14,398 nucleotides of DNA, taken from NCBI GenBank assembly GCA_964415045.1, contig CAYPZL010000148.1, positions 1 through 14,398 of the forward strand, in the 5' to 3' direction. The position numbers were made by a program, and so were the translations under genes. Positions 6,825 to 14,100 of the stretch are shown here, piece after piece; within the stretch, counting starts at the first letter, position 1, and each line of letters starts with the position of its first letter. The stretch comes from CAYPZL01 sp964415045 (lineage in GTDB: Bacteria > Planctomycetota > Phycisphaerae > Sedimentisphaerales > Anaerobacaceae). The notes beneath the pieces were generated by a model that was not told the DNA's origin, ran no database searches, and saw only the letters and a program-made list of their open reading frames with translations.

Positions 6825-6853
6825 ATTATCGGCAGAAAACGCGGATTTGTAAA
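6825..6853 (-). promoter_or_regulatory. Sigma70-type promoter of the restriction-modification gene
   Basis: On the minus strand TTTACA (6853-6848, 5/6 to the -35 consensus) and GATAAT (6830-6825, 5/6 to the -10 consensus) are 17 bp apart. Transcription would start near 6818, giving a leader of about 54 nt before the ATG at 6764. I see no separate controller-protein gene or obvious C-box nearby. Confidence 0.65.
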
Positions 6854-6887
6854 GCAAAACCGCACCCGCGCCGACATCGGGGCGAAA

Positions 6888-6911
6888 GTCCCGGGACAAA
6901 ATCCCGGGGAC
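6888..6911. repeat. GC-rich hairpin, 9-bp stem
   Basis: GTCCCGGGA (6888-6896) pairs with TCCCGGGGAC (6902-6911) around CAAAA, with one extra G. It lies upstream of the restriction-gene promoter and has no T-run. It resembles the CCCGGGA-type intergenic hairpins that occur repeatedly in some environmental genomes; whether it is repeated elsewhere cannot be seen from this window. Confidence 0.45.
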
Positions 6912-6990
6912 GTCATACCTGTTTCTTTCTTCGTTATGCGAAAGAGTCCGCATGGCCTTCAACATCCGCGTTCATCTGTGGTTCCATATG

Positions 6991-7019
6991 CGTGAAGCGT
7001 CGTTCGTGAAGCGTGAAGC
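6991..7019. repeat. CGTGAAGCGT short repeats
   Basis: CGTGAAGCGT occurs at 6991-7000 and again at 7005-7014, followed directly by an overlapping partial copy (GTGAAGC at 7013-7019). This is a low-copy tandem repeat in non-coding DNA with no visible function. Confidence 0.5.
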
Positions 7020-7075
7020 TGCGGTGAAAAGGCGCGGTGAGCGTGTCAAACGAACCCAATTTGCAGCCGGGGCGG

Positions 7076-7176
7076 ATTCACCACGGTGGCACCGAGAACA
7101 CCGATATCGACGTAACTCTCTTTACAAAAAAGAGTTATGCCTTATGCTCTGTATCCTCTGTGGCTCTGTGGTAGAA
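7076..7176. repeat. Long inverted-repeat element (CACAGAG class) with inner hairpin
   Basis: The left arm (7081-7105, beginning CCACGGTGGCACCGAG) and the right arm (7147-7171, ending CTCTGTGGCTCTGTGG) are complementary at about 17 of 25 positions, and the match extends outward into TTCACCAC/GTGGTAGAA. Between them lies a second hairpin, AACTCTCTTT (7114-7123) with AAAAAGAGTT (7127-7136), one mismatch and a 3-nt loop. The arms consist of degenerate CACAGAG words, typical of a widespread class of non-autonomous intergenic elements as I remember them. No transposase is present. Confidence 0.55.
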
Positions 7177-7207
7177 CGCCGGGCCGGCGTCTCAAAAGCG
7201 ACGGACT

Positions 7208-7843
7208 CTACCGCATTACCCAGTTCTGGTCTTCGTAAGCTACTTCTACAGAAGACCTTAGAGCCGGATCGCCGCGGAGCTTGTAGTCCACGGCCAGGGT
7301 CTTGCGTAGGAAAACGAAGACCGGCAGGCCGAGATCGTCCCGCGCGACGGGGTGCTTCACCGCCGCGGTCTCGTTGCTCAGTCCGGTTATAAATACTGTG
7401 AAACCAGTGGCTTGCGGATCGAAGTCGCGCCAGATCACGGCGATGTCTTTGGCGTTGTCTTCGCCCTGGAGCAGGCGGTTTCCCACGCCCTCCAGCGGCT
7501 CTAAGAACGGATAGGCCGCGGCGTGGCGCTGCTTGATCTGGTCGAAAACCACCGGCGGCACGCCCGTGCCGGCTGGCAGGATCTGGAACGTATCCGTCAT
7601 CAGCTCGCAGCGCGGGTAAAACTCCACGTCCTGGCCCGTGCGGTTCGTAATCGTCAAAATCGTGTACCAGAACCGGCTCGGCCCGTTCTCGCCCCAGGGC
7701 AGCACGAGCTGCTGCGGGTGCTCGTATCGCACCTGAACCGTCCACTGCCCCGGCTTCTGCACCACGGCCGGCTCCGGCGCCGCCACGCACAGCCCTGCCA
7801 GAATCGCCGCCAGTATTGTCCCATAAAAAAGACGTTTCTTCAT
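7208..7843 (-). CDS. Secreted protein of unknown function (planctomycete-type)
   Basis: A 211-residue protein. Residues 1-21 are a Sec signal peptide (MKKR, then a hydrophobic ILAAILAGLCVA core, probable cut before APEPAV); there is no lipobox cysteine after it, so it is likely soluble and exported. The mature part looks beta-rich, with RFWYTILTITNRTGQDVEF (58-76) resembling an Ig-like strand pair, followed by FYPRCELMTDTF and a PVFVFLRKTLAVDYKL segment near the C-terminus. I do not recognise a named family, though similar secreted proteins occur in Phycisphaerae as far as I recall. The start at 7843 has GAGGGG 6 nt upstream. The gene is divergent from the oxidoreductase/peptidase operon, with 175 nt between starts. 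No catalytic residues can be proposed. Confidence 0.82.
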   Translation of the reverse strand: MKKRLFYGTILAAILAGLCVAAPEPAVVQKPGQWTVQVRYEHPQQLVLPWGENGPSRFWYTILTITNRTGQDVEFYPRCELMTDTFQILPAGTGVPPVVFDQIKQRHAAAYPFLEPLEGVGNRLLQGEDNAKDIAVIWRDFDPQATGFTVFITGLSNETAAVKHPVARDDLGLPVFVFLRKTLAVDYKLRGDPALRSSVEVAYEDQNWVMR

Positions 7844-7949
7844 CGAATGTCCCCTCTCCAGAGAACACGCTGGACCCTGTGATACTCTAAATTCTACGGT
7901 TAGCTTATTTTACAGGAAAACGGCCGCCAAGCCAAGAAGATTTTACCCT

Positions 7950-7997
7950 GAAGTACACTTCGGATAAGCTATGGGTCCAAAAACATCAAATCCCATA
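7950..7997. promoter_or_regulatory. Operator-like dyads in the divergent promoter region
   Basis: GAAGTACACTTC (7950-7961) is a perfect inverted repeat with a 2-bp centre. Closer to the oxidoreductase start, TATGGG (7970-7975) and CCCATA (7992-7997) form a second dyad with 16 bp between. Both lie between two divergent genes, where a regulator could control either. I found no -35/-10 pair good enough to call for either direction. Confidence 0.3.
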
Positions 7998-8018
7998 CGG
8001 CATTACGGAGAACGAAAA

Positions 8019-9245
8019 ATGGCTGAAAGAGACAAGACAACCGCGCGGGGCGTAACGCGTCGAAGCTTTGTTGCGGGCACGGGAGCCGCCCTTTCGCTGG
8101 CAATCGTCGCGCCGCGCGTCGTCGCGGGAACCTCGGCGAACGGTCGCATCAAGGCCGGCGTGATCGGGTTAGGCGGCCGGGGTCGCATGATCGCCGGCAT
8201 GCTGCAAAAGCACGGCGGCTACGAGATCACCGCCGTAGCGGATTACTTCCCCCAGGTCGCCGACGCCGCCGGGGAGCAGTTCAAGGTTGCGAAGGCGCGG
8301 CGTTTCTCCGGCCTGTCGGGCTACAGAAAGCTCATCGCCGCCGACGTCGAGGCGGTCTTCATGGAGACGCCGCCCTACTGCTTCCCCGAGCACGTCGAAG
8401 CCGCCGTCGCGGCCGGCCGGCACGTCTATATCGCCAAGCCGCTGGGTTGCGACGTCCCGGGGTGCCTGCGCATTCGCGACGCCGCACGCAGCACACAGAA
8501 GAATAAACAGGTCTTCTTATGCGATTTTCAGACGCGGACTGATCCGTTCTTTATCGAAGGGATCAAGCGCGTCCACGAAGGCGCGATCGGCGAAGTCGGC
8601 CTGATCAGCTCCGAGTACAACGACGAGAGCTTCGCCGACCCGCCGCTGACGGCGACCGTCGAGAGCCGCCTGCAACATCTGATCTGGGTCAACGACGAGA
8701 CCCTCGGCGGCAGCTACCTCGTCAACGCGGGCATTCACGCCGTCGACGTCGCGCTGTGGGTCGCGGGCGCGATGCCCGTCAGCGCCACGGGTGCCTCGCG
8801 CATCGTCCGCGCCGACCCGCACGGTGACTCGCACGACGTCTTCTCGATCACCTACGAATTCGCGAACGGGACGATCCTGAATCATCGGGGCGAGCATCTC
8901 AAGAACCGCTCCGGGTTCCGCTGCGACTGCCTCGCCCAGGGACAAGACGGCTACCTCGAATCCGGCTACACCTCCCGCGTCCGCATCCTCGGCAACCGCA
9001 CCGGCTACCGCGGCGGCGACGTCGTCGACCTCTACCCGCGCGGCGCCGAGCGCAACATCGACACGTTCCACCAATGCGTCACGCAGGGCAACTACACCAA
9101 CTCCACCGTCGAGCCCAGCATCAACGCCACCTTAGCCACCATCTTAGGCCGTGAAGCCGGTCGCCGCCGAACCAAGCTCACCCTCGACGAAGTCATCAAA
9201 GAAAACCGCCGCCTCGAACCCAACCTGACCGGCCTGAAAGCTTGA
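8019..9245 (+). CDS. Tat-exported Gfo/Idh/MocA family oxidoreductase
   Basis: A 408-residue NAD(P)-dependent oxidoreductase of the glucose-fructose oxidoreductase / myo-inositol dehydrogenase type. Residues 13-37 are a Tat signal (TRRSFVAG then a hydrophobic stretch ending VVAG), so the folded enzyme is exported. The Rossmann loop is GLGGRG (50-55). The usual EKP catalytic-lysine motif appears as AKPLG (139-143), keeping the lysine. The C-terminal alpha/beta domain has GGSYLVNAGIHAVD (230-243) with the conserved H240 and D243. I chose ATG 8019 because GGAG lies 8 nt upstream and the Tat motif then falls at the right distance; an in-frame ATG at 7971 lacks a ribosome-binding site. The carboxypeptidase gene follows after 15 nt, so the two form an operon. 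The substrate, probably a sugar or cyclitol, cannot be told. Confidence 0.92.
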   Translation: MAERDKTTARGVTRRSFVAGTGAALSLAIVAPRVVAGTSANGRIKAGVIGLGGRGRMIAGMLQKHGGYEITAVADYFPQVADAAGEQFKVAKARRFSGLSGYRKLIAADVEAVFMETPPYCFPEHVEAAVAAGRHVYIAKPLGCDVPGCLRIRDAARSTQKNKQVFLCDFQTRTDPFFIEGIKRVHEGAIGEVGLISSEYNDESFADPPLTATVESRLQHLIWVNDETLGGSYLVNAGIHAVDVALWVAGAMPVSATGASRIVRADPHGDSHDVFSITYEFANGTILNHRGEHLKNRSGFRCDCLAQGQDGYLESGYTSRVRILGNRTGYRGGDVVDLYPRGAERNIDTFHQCVTQGNYTNSTVEPSINATLATILGREAGRRRTKLTLDEVIKENRRLEPNLTGLKA

Positions 9246-9260
9246 TGGAGGAATGCCACT

Positions 9261-10904
9261 GTGGCGCATGCGACAAGACCGTCTTTACTCGTCCTGCTGG
9301 CTACACTCGCGCCGCTTGCGCGGGGTCAACAGGTTTCGCCTCAAACGCGAGCCGAACGGACCGACTACAAAGAGACGTCACTGTATAAGGACGTGATCGG
9401 ATTCGTCGAGACCCTGAAAGCCCGGGGGGCGCCGCTTTCCATGGAATACATCGGCACGAGTCCGTCGGGGCGGAAGATTCCGATGGTCGTTGCCGCCCGC
9501 CCTCTCCCGGCCGATCGTGCGGAGGCCCACCGGCTGAATCGGCCCATCGTGTGCATCCAGGCCAACATTCACGCCGGAGAGGTCGAGGGCAAGGAAGCGG
9601 TGCTGATGTTGCTTCGGGACCTTTCGGCGGCACCGCAAGGCGGCGGCCTGCTCGAGAAGCTCGTTCTGATCGTCCTGCCGATCTACAACATCGACGGCAA
9701 TGAGAAGCTGGGGCCGCAGAGCCGCAATCGCCGGCATCAACTGGGCCCGGAACAGGTGGGCATGCGCTATAACGGGCAGGGGCTGGACCTCAACCGCGAC
9801 TACGTCAAGCTCGAAGCGCCGGAGACCCGCGCCGTCGCCGAGCACATCTTCACCACCTGGGACCCGGATGTCTTCGTTGACCTTCACGCCACCAACGGGA
9901 CCCTGCACGGGTATCAACTAACCTACTCCCCGCCTCTGCATCCCGATACGGTTGGGTGCGTCCAGGCGTACGCACGGGATGAGCTGCTGATCGAAGTTCG
10001 GCAGGCGATGCACGCGCGCTACGGCCTGCACATCTTCGACTACGGGAACACGCCGCGATGGGACTTTGCCGATAAGCCGTTTGGCTGGTACGCCAGCGCC
10101 CCCCTGCCGCGGTATAGCACCAACTACGTGGGTTTGCGAAACCGGATCAGCGTCCTGTCGGAGGCGATGAGTCATCTGCCCTTCGAGGATCGCGTCGGCG
10201 CGACGTATCGATTCATCCGGCTGATCCTGGAGAAGATCGCCCGAGATTCCGCCCGCGTCGTCGAGTTGACCCGCCGGGCCGACCTTCAAGTGACAACCTG
10301 GGGAGCGGAGCCGCAGAAGGCCCCCGAATTGGGCGTCCGGTTCGAGTTCGCCTCGCGCGGGCGAGAGAAGGTCCTGCTGGATCGAAGCGAGACGCCCGAG
10401 ATGCGCGACAAGCGCCCGAAGAACAGGCCGCCGGGACCGCCCGAGGACGTCGTGGAATTCGAGACCCAGATCTTCGACCGCTTCAAGGCGACCCGGACGA
10501 GGCGGTTTCCGTCGGCGTATCTGTTCACCGAAAATGTCCCGCCAGTGGTCGAACTCCTGGCCAGACACGGCATCGTCGTCGAACGTACACGTTCGACCTG
10601 GCGAGGACCGGCAGAGTCCTTCAAAATCACTGCGATCGACAGGGCCGAGCGGACCTATCAGGGACACAAACTTCTCCGGCTCGAAGGAACCTTCGTTTCG
10701 CAAGAGGTCACGATCCCGCCCGGCAGTTGCATCGTACGAACGGCACAACCGCTCGGCATCCTGGCCTTCCAACTGCTCGAACCGGAAAGCCTCGACGGCG
10801 TAGCGGCCTGGAACCTCCTCGACGCCCACCTGCAACTCGGTCGTCCGTACCCAATCGTCAAATGCCACCAAAAAATCCCGGTCCCCACCGAGAACTGGCA
10901 GTAG
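9261..10904 (+). CDS. Secreted M14-family zinc carboxypeptidase
   Basis: A 547-residue exported metallopeptidase. Residues 1-22 look like a Sec signal peptide (LLVLLATLAPLARG, cut before QQ). The M14 catalytic domain spans ~36-330: zinc ligands H104 and E107 in NIHAGEVEGKEA, H209 in VDLHATNG, the substrate-binding NRD near 178-180, and a probable catalytic glutamate E301 in LSEAMSH. M14 enzymes remove C-terminal residues from peptides or trim cell-wall peptides. Residues ~340-547 form a C-terminal region I do not recognise. The start is GTG at 9261, chosen because GGAGGA lies 8 nt upstream and the signal peptide begins there; the ATG at 9253 is in another frame. It is translated from the same unit as the upstream oxidoreductase. 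All key residues are present, so it is probably active. Confidence 0.92.
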   Translation: MAHATRPSLLVLLATLAPLARGQQVSPQTRAERTDYKETSLYKDVIGFVETLKARGAPLSMEYIGTSPSGRKIPMVVAARPLPADRAEAHRLNRPIVCIQANIHAGEVEGKEAVLMLLRDLSAAPQGGGLLEKLVLIVLPIYNIDGNEKLGPQSRNRRHQLGPEQVGMRYNGQGLDLNRDYVKLEAPETRAVAEHIFTTWDPDVFVDLHATNGTLHGYQLTYSPPLHPDTVGCVQAYARDELLIEVRQAMHARYGLHIFDYGNTPRWDFADKPFGWYASAPLPRYSTNYVGLRNRISVLSEAMSHLPFEDRVGATYRFIRLILEKIARDSARVVELTRRADLQVTTWGAEPQKAPELGVRFEFASRGREKVLLDRSETPEMRDKRPKNRPPGPPEDVVEFETQIFDRFKATRTRRFPSAYLFTENVPPVVELLARHGIVVERTRSTWRGPAESFKITAIDRAERTYQGHKLLRLEGTFVSQEVTIPPGSCIVRTAQPLGILAFQLLEPESLDGVAAWNLLDAHLQLGRPYPIVKCHQKIPVPTENWQ

Positions 10905-11040
10905 GTGACAATGGAGCGCAACAGCAAGCAACCACGCTGAAAGCACAACGGCGTGAACGCCACCTAACCGCCCGGAAAGAACGAACCGGGAACCGTTCAG
11001 ACACGCACATACCAAGACACCGTACGGCCGCGCGACTTGT

Positions 11041-11099
11041 GCTGCCTCGTGGGCTTGATTCGAACCGGCGTTGACGGTCCCATATGTCTGCGAGGCAGC
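11041..11099. repeat. Structured inverted repeat between convergent genes
   Basis: GCTGCCTCG (11041-11049) and CGAGGCAGC (11091-11099) are a perfect 9-bp inverted repeat. Read on the minus strand the interior can extend the structure: TGGG with CCCA stacked directly on the 3' side of the outer stem, then ACCG with CGGT around a TCAACGC loop. It sits between the peptidase stop (10904) and the kinase-fusion stop (11119), where a two-way terminator would be expected. No U-run follows on either strand, so it may act in 3' mRNA processing or Rho-dependent ending rather than intrinsic termination. Function is inferred only from position. Confidence 0.5.
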
Positions 11100-11118
11100 G
11101 CGTGCGCGATGGCAGGGC

Positions 11119-14100
11119 TCACTTCGGAGGTTCAGAGTATTTGTCCAACCATGCGAGCACGTCTTTTTGGATTTGCCAGCCAAAGAGTCCCAGCATGCTG
11201 TGCCCGCCATCGTAGACCTTCAGTTCCTTGTCGCTCTCGGGGGTACCCAACAATTCGAACATCGGCCGGACCGAGGTCTCCAGGGGGAAAACCCCATCAC
11301 CTATGCCGTTGACCATGAGGACAGGGATCTTGACCCGGGGGGCGTAGAGGCAGGCATATATCGCGCGATATTGCCTCGGAGTGCCGAATCCTCCGGCGAC
11401 GATGACAGCCGCCTGAATGCGGTCTTCGACCGCGAGCACGATGGGCGCGACATACCCGCCCCAACTGTACCCGTAGTATATCAGCTTGTCCGTATCGATG
11501 TCGCCCTGTGTCCGAGCGCGTTTCTCCAGGTAGTCGATGGACCGACGGACGTCCTTCACCAGGCACTTGTGCCACTCCAAATCCCCCTCCGGATCATCCC
11601 GCCACCAACCAGCGGGCTTGTCGGCGAAACGCCGCTCATACGTTCCTTTGTAAACGGGGTAGAGTACGGCCCGCCCCGCTTTGATGACGAAATCGATCGG
11701 GGCGAAATCTCTCAACGTTTCGCTGGAGTCCATCTGCTGCGCCCCGGTGCCGGGAAAGTAGAGCACTGGCTGATAGGGTGGTTGGGCGCCTTTCGGCAGG
11801 AACAGGTACGCGGTAATGCGCTCCCCGCCATACACCGCGTCGAATTCGATTCTCTCCTTGTGCCAATGGCGAGAGCCATCTTCGACCGCTACGTTCGAAT
11901 CATTCAGTTCCATGGGAGCGTACCCGTAGATCGCCTCCTTGTAGACGGCAGACTCCTCATCGGACAACGGTCGCTCACCGGCATAGTCTATCACTTCGCG
12001 CATAGGCACAGGATCGACCCACCGTGGTTCAAGAGACTTCAGCCCACCCCGATACCGGGCACAGCGGAATCCCACAGTGACGTCGCGGCTGATGGGCGGC
12101 CGGCCATCCTGGTGCGTGTGGATGAAGGCGTAGTCTGGATCGGTCCAGGCACCGCCGCAAACATGGCGGAGAGTGCCTGCCTCGTCCGTGGCATTCCAGC
12201 ACCATTCCCTGACATTCCCTGCGGCGTCGTAGAGTCCGGACCGGCCTGTACCTTTGTGTTGACCCACGGGGGCTGGACCCTCTTTGAACGCGATATTACT
12301 GTAGGGGATGATCGCGGAGAACATCGAGGGATCTGCCGCCCATTCCCAGAAACGGAGCACGGGCAGGTCTTTGCCGGCCCACTGCGCATAGGCGGCCGCC
12401 TCATACCAACTGACTCCGCTGACGGGGTAGTTGTCCTGGCCGTCTGGAAATGTCCCCCACTCCCACGTCGCGGGTCCCGGCCTTCCGGTCTTGTCGACGA
12501 AGCGCGGCATCGCCTCCGACCAGGATAGCTCGTTGCCGTCCTCGATGAACGTGTGCGTCCATAGCTCCTGTCGGCGATAGCCTCCGTCGTCCACAAACTC
12601 CTGGAACTGCTCGTTCGTGACCTCATACTTATCGATCCAGTACATCCTGTTGGCACTTCCCATGGGCACCATGCCGGGGTTGCGGTCCTCGGGCTCCAGC
12701 AGGATCGTCAGAGTATCCTTCGTGGTCGGATAGACCGCCGTCACGCATTCCCTGCTCTCGAATCCCTCCTTCTCGACCTCCCAGCGGAAGATCCCCAGCG
12801 GATGCCTGATCTTCTCCAGAGGGGTGGTTCCGAGATACTCGCCCTTGTTCTCAAAATCCGTATGGTCTGTGTAATAGACGCGTGCGCCGGCCGGTTCGCT
12901 GATGATGGAATAGTCTCGGCAGATCTGAGGCCACAGGTCGCGGAGCACGGGATCCTCCGGAATGTATCGTTCCGCCTTCTGTGCGAGGACAAATGCCTGC
13001 TGGTATTCCTCCCGCTCGATCATTTCCATGATCCGCGGCAGCGCTTCGAGCCGGGCCCATCTGGTTTTGACGCCGCGATTGATGAGATGCCCTATTGCAG
13101 CGACAAGCACCAATACGATGAATACGGTGCCGGCGGCAATCCGGGGTCTTCGCAGCAGCACTATACTACTAACCTCAAACATCGTTAAGTTTTTGACAAA
13201 GATTCGACGTAAATCAATGTAACCTCCTGTCGTTGCAGTAGTTACGATAAGGCTTAGAAACGGAGTTTTTGGTTGCGGCCGAGCGCAGCGAGGCCGCGCT
13301 GGGAGGGCTCCCAAATCCAGGGCTTTCGGAATTGGACCGAGAAGGACCGCCCGGCACCTGCGCAGGTCCTGGTTCAACTCGGACGTTGACTGATAGCGCT
13401 GCTCCGGGTTTTTCTGCAGGCACCGGCCGATGATGCGGCATACGCCGGGCGATGCCTCGGGCGGCATCGCCTGCCAGTCGGGATCCGTCTTGAGAATCGA
13501 GGCCAATGCCTCAGAGGCGGTGTCGCCGGGAAACGCGCACCGGCCCGTGAGCATCTCGTACAGAACGCAGCCGAATGACCAGATGTCGGTGCGGTGGTCC
13601 GCCGGCTCGCCCCGGGCCTGCTCGGGGCTCATATAGCCGGGGGTGCCAATGATATGGCCCGGTTCGGTAATCGTGGCCAGAGCGGGAGCAGCGGCACCGA
13701 CCATCTTGGCAATGCCGAAATCCAGCACCTTCGTCTTTCCCTCCGGCGTAATCCTTATATTATCCGGCTTGAGATCGCGGTGGATCACGCCTTTGGCGTG
13801 GGCGGCCTCCAACGCCTCGGCGATCTCCAGTGCAATCGCCAGAGCGTCGCGCAGCGCGATCCCGCCGCGGGCGATTCGTTGCCCCAGTGTCTCGCCGGGA
13901 ACGTACTCCAGCACAAGGTAAGGTTGTCCCTCGGTTCCTTCGAGTTCCTCATGTATCGTGGCGATGTTCGGATGGTTCAACGAGGCCAACAATTTGGCCT
14001 CGCGCTGGAACCGGGCCCGGGTCTTGACATCGTTGGCGAATTGCGGAGGCAGGCTCTTGATCGCTACCTCGCGATTCAACTTCGTGTCTCTGGCCAGATA

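Larger units (their letters stand above)
6765..7207. other. Intergenic repeat patchwork; no gene seen
   Basis: This 443-base stretch between the restriction gene and a secreted-protein gene holds the restriction-gene promoter (6825-6853), a GC-rich hairpin (6888-6911), a CCGCGTTCATCTGTGGTTCC word (6966-6985) of a type I recall from many intergenic regions, CGTGAAGCGT repeats (6991-7000 and 7005-7014, plus a partial copy), and a long inverted-repeat element (7076-7176). Open frames here lack start signals and family resemblance and are taken as chance. Confidence 0.6.

Noticed and set aside
6991..7019. A CRISPR-like array from the CGTGAAGCGT repeats.
   Set aside because: Repeats are only about 10 bases, copies number two plus a fragment, spacing is irregular, and no cas genes are present.
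7971..8018. An upstream in-frame ATG that would add 16 residues to the Gfo/Idh/MocA oxidoreductase.
   Set aside because: It has no ribosome-binding site and pushes the twin-arginine motif too far from the N-terminus; ATG 8019 has GGAG at good spacing.
11055..11075. A GGTTCGAATC word on the minus strand, like a tRNA T-loop, possibly marking a tRNA or attachment site.
   Set aside because: The flanking bases do not form a T-stem, and no acceptor, anticodon arm or CCA fits; the word is better explained as part of the larger inverted repeat.
9918..11210. A 430-codon minus-strand open frame opposite the carboxypeptidase.
   Set aside because: It is antisense to the catalytic M14 gene, bridges the convergent gap, and shows no start signal or domain.
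11071..12528. A 485-codon plus-strand open frame opposite the kinase-fusion gene.
   Set aside because: It lies fully antisense to conserved FGE-like and hydrolase domains and resembles no protein I know.
13130..13228. A separate downstream gene starting at ATG 13182 within the kinase-fusion gene, served by the AGGAGG at 13223-13228.
   Set aside because: The AGGAGG is about 40 nt from that ATG, and the start at usable spacing (TTG 13217) is out of frame and meets a stop after ten codons; a single continuous fusion is simpler.
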